64,000 nucleotides of DNA from Geodermatophilus bullaregiensis (GTDB taxonomy: Bacteria; Actinomycetota; Actinomycetes; Mycobacteriales; Geodermatophilaceae), in NCBI RefSeq assembly GCF_016907675.1, contig NZ_JAFBCJ010000001.1:4960001-5024000 (forward strand), read 5' to 3'. A program made the position numbers and the translations under genes. This document shows, in pieces, positions 27,596 through 35,602 of this stretch; position 1 is the stretch's first letter, and each line of letters starts with the position of its first letter. The notes beneath the pieces were generated by a model. That model was not told where the DNA came from and made no database searches. It worked only from the letters and a program-made list of their open reading frames with translations.

Positions 27596-28246
27596 TCATC
27601 GACCGGGCGCGCAGCGGTCGCGCAGGGTGGCCACGCCGGGGCCGGTCAGGTCCTCGCAGTAGGCGCCGCGGCCGGCCATCGCCATGGTCAGCGCCACGGT
27701 CGTGCCGCGCACCGGGAGGCCCCGCCCCGCGGTGAAGGGGCCGTCGGTCGCCTCGAGGCGCAGCCCCTCGACCGCGCGGCGGCTGTGCACCGTGAAGTCG
27801 CGCCGGGCGAAGAAGCGGGCGACCTCGGTGGCGGCCTCCACCGAGGGCGTGCGCGCCAGCCCCAGCGGACGGCGGACGTCCTGGGCGTGCACGACGACCT
27901 CACCCAGCCAGGCCGCGGTGTGCCCGGACGGCGCCGTCGTGCTGCCGAGGACCCGGCGGAACCGGTCGAGCGTCTCCGCCGGCGTGGCGCCCCGGTGCTC
28001 GGCCAGGCGCCGCTCGTTGTGCACGGCGGGGTCGAACCGGGCGCCGGCCGTGCTGGCGATCCAGCGCGCGCGGCCGACGCTCGCCGCCGCGGTGAGGTGG
28101 GCGAGGACCTCCTCGACCGTCCACCGCCCGCACAGCGACGGCCGGGCCCACTGCGCGTCGTCCAGGCCGGCGAGGTCGTCGGCGAGGGCGGTGCGCTCGG
28201 CGTGGGCGAGCGACCAGAGGGTCCGGCGGGCAGGGGAGTGGGGCAC
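27596..28246 (-). CDS. DinB-like maleylpyruvate isomerase/mycothiol-dependent family protein
   Basis: 216 aa. The N-terminal helix bundle contains LAHAERTALADDLAGLDDAQ, SLCGRWTVEEVLAHLTAAA and a later WLGEVVVHAQDVRRPLG: the two conserved His (AHL and VHAQD) and an acidic residue form the metal site of the TIGR03083 family. Members act as mycothiol-dependent transferases or isomerases in actinobacteria. The GTG follows GGAGG. The substrate is unknown. Confidence 0.87.
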   Translation of the reverse strand: MPHSPARRTLWSLAHAERTALADDLAGLDDAQWARPSLCGRWTVEEVLAHLTAAASVGRARWIASTAGARFDPAVHNERRLAEHRGATPAETLDRFRRVLGSTTAPSGHTAAWLGEVVVHAQDVRRPLGLARTPSVEAATEVARFFARRDFTVHSRRAVEGLRLEATDGPFTAGRGLPVRGTTVALTMAMAGRGAYCEDLTGPGVATLRDRCAPGR

Positions 28247-28335
28247 GGGTACCTCCGGTCGGGTTGCGACTGACAGGAGGAGGACCGTGCGCGACCCGCG
28301 GGGTCATCGGTGCCCGGCGGTCCGCCCGGGGTGGC

Positions 28336-28818
28336 TCAGTCGCCGATGCCGCACTCGTCGCGGAGGTAGGCGTCCACGTTGTCGCCGGCCGTGGACAGCT
28401 GGCCCTCGACGTCCTCCAGCGCGGCGAGCGAGTCGGGATCGGTGACGTCGAGGTCGGCGAACGCGTCGGCCATCCGGTCCAGGCCGCCGGCCAGTGCCTC
28501 CCAGTCGGCGGCGATCGGCTCCGGCGCCTCCACCGCGCGCAGCTCCTCGGCGGTCTGGCGGAAGGCGTCGGTGACCGAGGGGTCGTCGTCCCCGACGCCG
28601 GACAGCGCCTCGTCGACCCGCTCGTCGAGCCCGGCGGCCTGGGCGCAGAAGTCCTCCTCGCCGGAGGCGGTGGCCGACCCCGCCGTCGTGGTCGCCGCGG
28701 CGCTCGCGGTCCCCGTCGCGTCGCCGGAGTCCCCGTCGTCCCCGCCGCAGGCGGCCAGCAGGACGACGGCGGCCGCTGCGGCCACCCCGGCTCGGCACGG
28801 GATCGGGCTTCGGGTCAC
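28336..28818 (-). CDS. Small lipoprotein of unknown function
   Basis: 160 aa. The signal peptide ends in a lipobox LLAAC-GGDD, so the Cys at about residue 24 would be lipidated and the protein anchored outside. A Gly/Ala/Thr-rich linker leads to a helical domain (about 55-160) with two Cys (DFCAQAAG and RDECGIGD) that could form a disulfide. No family recognised. Same strand as the HbpS-like gene but separated by 69 bases. Confidence 0.8.
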   Translation of the reverse strand: MTRSPIPCRAGVAAAAAVVLLAACGGDDGDSGDATGTASAAATTTAGSATASGEEDFCAQAAGLDERVDEALSGVGDDDPSVTDAFRQTAEELRAVEAPEPIAADWEALAGGLDRMADAFADLDVTDPDSLAALEDVEGQLSTAGDNVDAYLRDECGIGD

Positions 28819-28887
28819 GGCGGCCTCCCGGGGGCGGTGGGACTGACCGTCCCGAGGGTCCGCCGGGCCGGCCCCGCTGACCAGGGG

Positions 28888-29358
28888 TCAGCGCCCGAGG
28901 TGGGCCCGCAGCGCCGCGACGACCATCCGGTGGTCGTCGAGCTGGGGCAGCCCCGACACGACGACGACGCCGACCGGGCCCACGTCGCGGACGACGACCG
29001 GGAACGCGCCGCCGTGCGCGGCGTACACCTGCGGGTCCAGGCCCGATCCCTCCTCGAACGTCGTCCCGCGCTCGACCCACGACTGCCGGACGTACAGCGA
29101 GCTGTGCCCGAAGCGGTCCACCACCCGGGTCTTGCGCTCGATCCACGACGCGTTGTCCGGGGTCGCGCCCGCCAGGGCGACGTGGAAGAGCCGCTGCCCG
29201 TTGCGGCTGATCTCGATCGCGACCGGCGCGCCGGCCTCGCGGGCGGTGGCCACGAGCGCCGATCCGAGCGCCCAGGCGTCGTCGTTGGTGAACGAGGTGA
29301 CCTGCAGGTCGTCCTCCTCCGCGGCGAGCTCGGCCACGGAGGGGAAGGGGATGGCCAT
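28888..29358 (-). CDS. UPF0303 / heme-degrading-domain protein (HbpS/GlcG-like fold)
   Basis: 156 aa. NDDAWALGSALVATAREAGA, RLFHVALAGATPDNASWIER and GGAFPVVVRDVGPVGVVVVS match the UPF0303 family, whose members share the HbpS/GlcG fold and are often annotated as heme-degrading. The enzymatic role is not established for this subgroup. Cytosolic; no signal peptide. Confidence 0.87.
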   Translation of the reverse strand: MAIPFPSVAELAAEEDDLQVTSFTNDDAWALGSALVATAREAGAPVAIEISRNGQRLFHVALAGATPDNASWIERKTRVVDRFGHSSLYVRQSWVERGTTFEEGSGLDPQVYAAHGGAFPVVVRDVGPVGVVVVSGLPQLDDHRMVVAALRAHLGR

Positions 29359-29504
29359 GGGTCATCCTGGCGTCCCCGGTCGCCGCCGGGCACGCCCGGG
29401 CGGGGCGACCGCTGGGGAGGACCCGTCGCGACCGGACGCCGGGAGGGGCGCCGAAACCGGTTCCGCCCTCCCGGCGACTCTGGCACGGTGGGCGCCGCGT
29501 TCCA

Positions 29505-29523
29505 CCCCGGCCGCTGGCCGGGG
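29505..29523. repeat. GC hairpin upstream of the secreted-protein gene
   Basis: CCCCGGCC (29505-29512) and GGCCGGGG (29516-29523) form an 8-bp stem with a three-base loop, 44 bases before the ATG at 29568. The gap is divergent, so it may be an operator or leader structure. Confidence 0.45.
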
Positions 29524-29567
29524 CCGCGGGGGAGAACACAGCGGTGACGTGGACCGGACGGTGACCC

Positions 29568-30278
29568 ATGAGCGCACGATCCAGGCGTGCAGCCAGTCCT
29601 CTGGCCACGCTGGGGGCCGTCGTCCTGCTGACCGTGGTGCTCTTCGCGGCCAACAGCCGCGTCGACCCCGCGGCGAGCACGGCGCCGGCGTACCCGGGGA
29701 CCGGCGGTGCGGAGACGTCGACGGCGCCCCCGTCCGCCGAGCCGACCCCGGAGCCGCCCGCGGAGCCGACACCGGCGCCGAGCCCGCCGGCGGCGCTGCA
29801 GGCCGTGTACGCCGGCGTGACCAGCGGCGGGGAGGCGACCATCGCGATGGCCGTCGACGACGACCAGGTCGCGGCCTACCTCTGCGACGGCGCCGCCATC
29901 GAGGCGTGGCTGCAGGGCACCGTGGACGGCGACACCGTCACGCTGACCGGCCGCAACGGCGCCGGGCTCTCCGGGTCGGTCACCGACGGGGCCGTCTTCG
30001 GCACCGTCACCACGAGCTCCGGGCTGACGCTGCCGTTCTCCGCGGCGGAGTCCCAGCCGCCCGCGGGCGTGTACGAGTCCCGCACGACCCTCGACGGGCT
30101 GGCGACGCGGATCGGCTGGGCGGTGCTGCCCGACGGGACGCAGGTCGGCGTCGCGACCGTCGGCGACACCAAGCGCGAGGCGCCGCCCCTGGACCTGACC
30201 GACGGCAGCTTCGAGATCGACGGGTCCCCGGGCACCGCCGAGCCCGTCGACGGCTCCGACACCGTCGTCGGCGGCTGA
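29568..30278 (+). CDS. Membrane-anchored extracytoplasmic protein of unknown function
   Basis: 236 aa. An N-terminal helix (ATLGAVVLLTVVLFAANS) anchors or exports it, followed by a Pro/Glu/Thr linker (about 35-70) and a beta-rich domain with DDDQVAAYLCDGAAIEAWLQ, GTVDGDTVTLTGRNGAGLSG and RIGWAVLPDGTQVGVATVG. I have seen this arrangement in uncharacterised actinobacterial secreted proteins but know no function. It heads the redox operon: 89 bases to the DUF6529-like gene. Confidence 0.75.
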   Translation: MSARSRRAASPLATLGAVVLLTVVLFAANSRVDPAASTAPAYPGTGGAETSTAPPSAEPTPEPPAEPTPAPSPPAALQAVYAGVTSGGEATIAMAVDDDQVAAYLCDGAAIEAWLQGTVDGDTVTLTGRNGAGLSGSVTDGAVFGTVTTSSGLTLPFSAAESQPPAGVYESRTTLDGLATRIGWAVLPDGTQVGVATVGDTKREAPPLDLTDGSFEIDGSPGTAEPVDGSDTVVGG

Positions 30279-30367
30279 GACCGCGCCCCGACGACCGCCC
30301 CGACGCCCGACCGTCCCGACACCCTGCTGGTCCCACCGGCCGTCGCGCACGCGAGGAGACCACCGTC

Positions 30368-31003
30368 ATGACCCACACCCGACCGCCGGTCGACACCCCG
30401 GCACCGCCTCCGGGGGCTCCGGCTCCCGAGCCTCCGGCCGGGGCGGTCGCCCCGCGTCCCCGGCTGCGCGCCGAGCCGCGCGACGCGTTCCGGCTGCCCC
30501 TGCTGACCTTCCTGCTCGCCGGCTGCGCCGTCGCGCTCGTGCTGGGCGTCTACGCCGCCGAGCACGAGCCGGCCGGCTACTCGCTCGACGTCCCGGGGTT
30601 CTCCTCGCCGCTCTACGTCAAGGCGTGGCTCACCACCGCGGCCGCCGTGGCCGGCGTGGTGCAGCTGCTCACGGCGGCCCGCATGCACGACGCCGGGGCC
30701 CCGCCCTGGACGCGCACCGCGCACCGGTGGTCGGGCCGGCTGGCCGTGGTGCTCACCGTCCCGGTCGTCGTGCACTGCGTGTACGCGCTCGGCTTCCAGG
30801 CCGGCTCGACGCGGGCCCTGGTCCACTCCGCCCTGGGGTGCTTCTTCTACGGCGTCTTCGTCACCAAGATGCTGGCGCTCACCCGCCGCGGCCTGCCGCG
30901 CTGGGTCGTCCCGGTGCTCGGCGGGGCGGTCTTCACCGGCCTGATCGGGCTGTGGCTCACCTCGTCGCTGTGGGTCTTCACCAGCAGCGGCTTCCGCCTC
31001 TGA
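30368..31003 (+). CDS. Four-helix membrane protein, DUF6529-like, possible b-type heme protein
   Basis: 211 aa. Pro-rich cytosolic N terminus (1-38), then four helices at about 42-62, 84-104, 123-143 and 153-172, with a fifth hydrophobic stretch at 180-203. His119, His136 and His153 sit at helix ends or inside helices, as in cytochrome b561-like proteins, so heme binding is plausible but inferred. Its place directly before an Fe-S/FAD oxidoreductase supports a role in transmembrane electron transfer. GAGGAG precedes the ATG by about ten bases. Confidence 0.8.
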   Translation: MTHTRPPVDTPAPPPGAPAPEPPAGAVAPRPRLRAEPRDAFRLPLLTFLLAGCAVALVLGVYAAEHEPAGYSLDVPGFSSPLYVKAWLTTAAAVAGVVQLLTAARMHDAGAPPWTRTAHRWSGRLAVVLTVPVVVHCVYALGFQAGSTRALVHSALGCFFYGVFVTKMLALTRRGLPRWVVPVLGGAVFTGLIGLWLTSSLWVFTSSGFRL

Positions 31004-31047
31004 CGCGCCGCCCGACGGCGGCGCGACCCTCCCGGAGGGAGCGACCC

Positions 31048-31089
31048 ATGCCCGCGTCCACCACCCCGACCCGGCGGGCCGAGCGGTGA
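31048..31089 (+). CDS. 13-codon mini-ORF coupled to the oxidoreductase
   Basis: GGAGGGA (31034-31040) is ideally spaced from the ATG at 31048. The peptide is MPASTTPTRRAER; its TGA overlaps the next gene's GTG as GTGA. The oxidoreductase start lacks a ribosome site, so this mini-ORF probably delivers ribosomes to it. The peptide could also be functional or the remnant of a lost gene. Confidence 0.55.
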   Translation: MPASTTPTRRAER

Positions 31090-34000
31090 GCAGCCCGCCG
31101 GTCATCGAGCTCCGGGAGCGCGGCCGCGAGCCGCGCCGGATCGCGCTGACCCGCGCGCTGGAGGTCGGCCGCGACCCCGAGGGGCTCGCCCTCGCCGACG
31201 ACCGGGTCTCGCGCCGCCACCTGCGGCTGGTGCCCAGCCCGGTCGCCCTGTCGCTGGTCGACCTCGGCAGCCGCAACGGCACCCTGGTCAACGGGCTGCC
31301 GGTCACCGGCCGGGTCACCCTGGAGGCCGGCGACGTCGTCCGCCTCGGCGACACCGAGATCGTCGTCATCGGCCGGCCCGAGCGCATCCCGGTGCCCGCG
31401 GGCTCGCGGGAGACGGTGCTCGCCGGCGGCGCCGGGGTGGCCCTGCCGCCCCCGCCGCCCCCGCCGGCGCCCCCGGCCGCCCCGTCGCGCGTGGCGGCGA
31501 CCTGGGACCGGGTCCTGGGCCGCACCAACCGGCCGGGCGAGGACCTCTTCCCCGTCTACACCGAGATGCGCACCCGCGTCCCGCTGTGGGTGTGGCGGGC
31601 GATCAGGGTGGTCAGCGTGCTGGCCTACGTCGCGCTGTGCGTGGCGCTGTTCGTGCGGCCGGCGGGCGGGTTGTTCGTCTTCTTCGGGATCGTCGTGCCG
31701 CTGCTGCCGCTGCTGTTCTTCGTGGCGCCCGGCGTGTGGCGGAACGTCTGCCCGCTGGCGTCGGCCAACCAGACGCCGCGCGTCCTCGGGTTCAGCCTGG
31801 GGCGCACCCTGCCCGAGGGCTTCCGCCGCCGTGCCTTCGTCGTCGCGATGGTGCTGTTCTTCGGCCTCGCCGGCGCCCGGCTGGCGGTGTTCAACGACAG
31901 CGGGACGGCGACCGGCGTCCTGCTCTCCGTCGTCATCACCGCGGCCTTCCTCGGCGGCCTGCTGTTCAAGGGCAAGAGCGGCTGGTGCAGCCAGATCTGC
32001 CCGCTGCTGCCGCTGCAGCGCGTGTACGGGCAGACGCCGTTCGTCCGGGTGCCCAACAGCCACTGCCGGCCCTGCGTCGCCTGCACCACCAACTGCTACG
32101 ACTTCGCCCCGATCGGCGCCTACCAGGCCGACCTGCACGAGGACGACCCCGTGTGGACCGGACCGCGCAGGCTCTTCGTCGGCGCGCTGCCCGGTTTCGT
32201 GCTCGGCTTCTTCGTCCTCGCCGGCGCCGGCGACCGGGCACTGACGACGACCTACGGCGAGCTGGCCCTGTTCTTCCTCGGCAGCGTCGGGCTGTTCTAC
32301 GCCGTGCAGGCGCTGCTGCCGCTGAGCGCGTCGGTGGTCGTCGCCCTGTGGGCCGCCGCCGCGATCAACCTCTTCTACTGGTTCGCCGGCCCGGTCCTCG
32401 CGGACTCCTTCGCCACGGTCACCGGCGTCGAGGCGCCGTGGCTGCGGTGGCCGGTCTCGGCGCTGGTGCTCGTGCTGTCGCTGCTGTGGATCGCGCGCAC
32501 CGCGGTCAAGGAGCGCCAGTACCTGCAGCAGTTCCACCCGGAGCTGCTGCCGGTGGTCCCGGTCAGCCGGCCGGCGCCGGAGGCGGCTGCGCAGGCGCCC
32601 GCGGAGGAGGAGGCGGACACCGCCGAGGTGCGCTTCCCCGGCAGCGACACCGTCGTCGAGGGCGAGGTCGGGACCAGCCTGCTGGAGACCGCGGAGAAGG
32701 CGGGCCTGCCGATCGAGGCCGGCTGCCGGATGGGCGTGTGCGGCTCCGACCCGGTCGCCGTCCTCGAGGGGGCCTCCTGCCTGTCCGAGCCGGAGGACGA
32801 GGAGCTGTCCACGCTGCGCCGGCTGGGACTGGCCCCGAACACCCGCATGGCCTGCTCGGCGCGGATCCGGTCGGGGCCGGTGACGGTCTCGCTGACCCCC
32901 GAGCCCGGCGGCCCGGTCGACGGCGACGTCCCCCTCGAGTTCGACCGGTCGATCGTCAGCTGCGTCGTCCTCGGCAACGGCATCGCCGGGGTGACCGCCG
33001 CGGACTTCCTCCGGCGCGGCCACCCCGAGTGCGAGATCCACGTGGTCGGGCAGGAGCCGCACGCGCTCTACAACCGGATGGGCATCTCCCGGCTGGTCTA
33101 CGGCCGGTCGGCCATGCAGGGTCTCTACCTGCTGCCCGACACCTGGTACGACGACCACCAGGTCACCGCCTGGCTCAACACCGTCGCCACCCGGATCGAC
33201 CTGGAGACCCGGCGGGTGTTCCTCGGCACCGGCGACGTGCTGCCCTACGACCGGCTGATCCTGGCCATGGGCAGCAGGAGCGTCGAGCCGCCCGTCGAGG
33301 GGTTCGGCCTGCCCGGCAGCAGCGTGCTGCGCTCGGCGGCCGACGCCGCCGCGCTGCGCAGCCACGTCCAGCGCCACGGCGGCCGCGACGCCGTCGTCGC
33401 CGGCGGCGGGCTGCTGGGCCTGGAGGCCGCGCACGCGCTGCTCGAGCTGGGCCTGCGGGTCACCGTCCTGGAGCGCGGGTCCCGACTGCTCTCGCGTCAG
33501 ATCGACCCGCGCGCCAGCGAGCTGGTCGACGCCTGGTTCCGCCGGATCGGGCTGCAGGTGCTCTACCGCGCCGAGGCCCAGGCGCTCACCGGCGAGTCCC
33601 GGGTCACCGGCGTCCGGCTCGCCGACCGCCGGGCGCTGCGCTGCGACGTCTTCCTGGCCGCCGTCGGCATCCGCCCGGACGTCGACCTGGCCCGTGCGGC
33701 CGGCATCCCGGTGGGCAAGGGGGTGCTGGTCGACGACCGGATGGCCACCGCGGTGCCGGGCGTCTTCGCGGCCGGCGACGTCGCCGAGCAGGCCGGGCGA
33801 GTCTGGGGCCTGTGGCCCGTCGCGGCCAAGCAGGGCGAGGTCGCCGCGGTCAACGCGCTCGGCGGCAACGAGACGCTGAGCTCCGAGGTGCCCCCCACCC
33901 TGCTCAAGGGCGTCGGGCTCGACCTGTTCGCGGTCGGCCGCGTGGAGCCGCAACCGGGCGAGGAGGTGGTGGTCGACGAGGACGCGTCGCTGCCCTCCTA

Positions 34001-34205
34001 CCGGCGGCTGGTCCTCGCCGGGCGGACGGTCGCCGGCGGCGTCGTCCTCGGGCACCACCCCGAGGACGTCACCGCGGTGACCGCGGCGGTCAAGCGGCGG
34101 CTGGAGCTCGACGACGCCGTCCTCGCCGGGCTGCGGGCCGGCGACTGGCGGGCGCTGCGCGACGCCGGCCGGCGCCGGCCGCAGTCGCAGCCGGCGCCGG
34201 CCTGA
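31086..34205 (+). CDS. Fusion protein: FHA domain, NosR/NapH-like Fe-S membrane core, 2Fe-2S domain, FAD/NAD oxidoreductase
   Basis: 1,039 aa. (1) FHA domain about 20-95 with VGRD, Ser42/Arg44/His45 and SRNGT at 62-66, which binds phosphothreonine. (2) Poly-Pro linker 120-131. (3) Membrane core about 165-470 with some seven helices and NosR/NapH-like cysteines: Cys222 (NVCPL), Cys301/Cys305 (WCSQICP) and Cys327/330/333/337 (HCRPCVACTTNC), enough for 4Fe-4S clusters. (4) 2Fe-2S domain about 514-605 with Cys547, Cys552, Asp555, Cys565, Cys590. (5) Pyridine nucleotide-disulfide-type reductase about 622-1039 with LGNGIAGVTAADFL, VVAGGGLLGLEAAHALLELG and FAAGDVAEQ. It should pass electrons from NAD(P)H via FAD and Fe-S centres to the membrane. 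Start GTG overlaps the mini-ORF. Confidence 0.88.
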   Translation: MSSPPVIELRERGREPRRIALTRALEVGRDPEGLALADDRVSRRHLRLVPSPVALSLVDLGSRNGTLVNGLPVTGRVTLEAGDVVRLGDTEIVVIGRPERIPVPAGSRETVLAGGAGVALPPPPPPPAPPAAPSRVAATWDRVLGRTNRPGEDLFPVYTEMRTRVPLWVWRAIRVVSVLAYVALCVALFVRPAGGLFVFFGIVVPLLPLLFFVAPGVWRNVCPLASANQTPRVLGFSLGRTLPEGFRRRAFVVAMVLFFGLAGARLAVFNDSGTATGVLLSVVITAAFLGGLLFKGKSGWCSQICPLLPLQRVYGQTPFVRVPNSHCRPCVACTTNCYDFAPIGAYQADLHEDDPVWTGPRRLFVGALPGFVLGFFVLAGAGDRALTTTYGELALFFLGSVGLFYAVQALLPLSASVVVALWAAAAINLFYWFAGPVLADSFATVTGVEAPWLRWPVSALVLVLSLLWIARTAVKERQYLQQFHPELLPVVPVSRPAPEAAAQAPAEEEADTAEVRFPGSDTVVEGEVGTSLLETAEKAGLPIEAGCRMGVCGSDPVAVLEGASCLSEPEDEELSTLRRLGLAPNTRMACSARIRSGPVTVSLTPEPGGPVDGDVPLEFDRSIVSCVVLGNGIAGVTAADFLRRGHPECEIHVVGQEPHALYNRMGISRLVYGRSAMQGLYLLPDTWYDDHQVTAWLNTVATRIDLETRRVFLGTGDVLPYDRLILAMGSRSVEPPVEGFGLPGSSVLRSAADAAALRSHVQRHGGRDAVVAGGGLLGLEAAHALLELGLRVTVLERGSRLLSRQIDPRASELVDAWFRRIGLQVLYRAEAQALTGESRVTGVRLADRRALRCDVFLAAVGIRPDVDLARAAGIPVGKGVLVDDRMATAVPGVFAAGDVAEQAGRVWGLWPVAAKQGEVAAVNALGGNETLSSEVPPTLLKGVGLDLFAVGRVEPQPGEEVVVDEDASLPSYRRLVLAGRTVAGGVVLGHHPEDVTAVTAAVKRRLELDDAVLAGLRAGDWRALRDAGRRRPQSQPAPA

Positions 34206-34214
34206 TCCCCGGGG

Positions 34215-35300
34215 TCAGCCGGCGTCGGCCGCCTTCGTCGCGCGGAAGGTGAACACCTGCGTGCCGACGCGCAGGCTCCCGTCGGGCGGCAGCGGGGTGG
34301 GCTCGGTACCGATGCGGGTCCACTCCCGCGCTCCCGGGTCGGCGACGTAGGTGCCGCTGACCGAGGGCGCGTCCCGGACGTAGACCCGTCCGCCGTCGAC
34401 CGAGACGCGGGCGTGCACGCGGGAGACGAGGTTGCCCGGGTCGCGGATCACGACCGGGGAGGCCACCGCGCTGCGCACGTCCGGGTCGTTGTGCGGCTCG
34501 CGGCCGAGGACGTAGTCCCGGTCGAGCAGGACCGTGGGACCGCCGTCGCAGACCAGCGCGCCCACCGGCGCCGGCGCCAGCATCGTCTCCTGCAGCTGCG
34601 CCGGTTCCTGCGGGTGCACCGGGTCCTGCGACTCCGGCGCCTCGTGCCGGTGCGCCGTCAGGGCCGGCTCGGTCCTCCGGTCGGCGGGGACGTCCGGGGG
34701 CCGGGCGTCGGTGAGGGTGTCCCGCAGCGGCGCGGGCCCCGGGAGCGGGTCCCCGCCGGGTGGTGCGGCGCCCGCTGCGGCTCCGGCCGGTGCCGCGGCC
34801 GGGGGACCGTCGGCCTCCGCCGGGCTGAGCACGAACCCGCGCGCGGGCACCACGCCGTCCCGCAGCGCCGACCGGGGGTGCACCGCGGCCGGTGCCCCGG
34901 CCCCGTCCTCGACGGTCACCCGCGCGAAGGGCCGCACGACGACGTGGTCGACCCAGGTCAGCGCCTGCCGCCCGGAGAGCCGCGTGGTCCCCGAGGGGCC
35001 CTCCACCTGCGCCGACACCGCGCCCCGCAGCAGCACGACCACGCCGTCGGGGACCGGGGCGACCACTCCGAACGCGGTGCCGTCGGCGGCCGGCCGGCCG
35101 CCCACCCAGCCGCTCAGCCGCGCGGCGACCGCGCTGCCCGGCGGGTCCTCCGCCGCGGCGGCCTCGACCAGGCCGAGCAGCTCCTCGGTGGCGGCGCCGC
35201 CGTCCGCGCCGTCGTCGCGGACCAGGAGGACGACGTCGCCGAAGCGCGCCACCAGGCCGTCCCCCGGGGCCAGCCCGACCCGTGTCGTGCCGTCTGGCAT
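34215..35300 (-). CDS. C-terminal FHA-domain protein
   Basis: 361 aa. Residues about 265-350 are an FHA domain: DYVLGREPHNDPDVRSAV, NLVSRVHARVSVDGGRVYVR and SVSGTYV. The N-terminal half (about 1-150, DGLVARFGDVVLLVRDDGAD, DGTAFGVVAPVPDGVVVLLR) is not a recognised enzyme; a Pro/Ala-rich linker joins them. It probably binds phosphoproteins made by the adjacent kinase at 35603. It ends nine bases from the fusion gene's stop, tail to tail, and shares a 302-base gap with the kinase that also holds a TAGCCT -10-like site for this gene (35364-35369). Confidence 0.83.
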   Translation of the reverse strand: MPDGTTRVGLAPGDGLVARFGDVVLLVRDDGADGGAATEELLGLVEAAAAEDPPGSAVAARLSGWVGGRPAADGTAFGVVAPVPDGVVVLLRGAVSAQVEGPSGTTRLSGRQALTWVDHVVVRPFARVTVEDGAGAPAAVHPRSALRDGVVPARGFVLSPAEADGPPAAAPAGAAAGAAPPGGDPLPGPAPLRDTLTDARPPDVPADRRTEPALTAHRHEAPESQDPVHPQEPAQLQETMLAPAPVGALVCDGGPTVLLDRDYVLGREPHNDPDVRSAVASPVVIRDPGNLVSRVHARVSVDGGRVYVRDAPSVSGTYVADPGAREWTRIGTEPTPLPPDGSLRVGTQVFTFRATKAADAG

Positions 35301-35536
35301 GGCAGTTCCTCTCGACCGTGTGGACCGTGCCGCGCCTCCGCGCCCCCGTGGTCGGCGCGCCCAGGCTAGGGCCGGACGGCGCCGCGGAACAGGACGCCGG
35401 ACCCGCCGACGGAGGGCGCGCGAGACACCCCGTGGAGGGGCCGGCGGCCAGTACGATCCCGGTGCCAGCGATGCCGGAGTCATGGCCAGCCCGACCCGTC
35501 GGAGGCACCGCCGGCCGGGGTGGTCCGAGGAGTCCC

Positions 35537-35599
35537 GTGGCCCACAGACAGCCCGTGCCCACCCCGCGCGGTGGCCCGCCCGGCCGCGCGGTGCACTGA
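35537..35599 (+). CDS. 20-codon mini-ORF before the membrane kinase
   Basis: GAGGAG precedes the GTG by four bases; the peptide begins VAHRQPVPTPRGGPPG and its TGA is three bases before the kinase ATG, which has no ribosome site of its own. The same frame is open from ATG 35474, so a 42-residue form is possible. Probably a translational coupling leader. A TACGAT -10-like element lies at 35452-35457. Confidence 0.4.
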   Translation: MAHRQPVPTPRGGPPGRAVH

Positions 35600-35602
35600 C
35601 CG

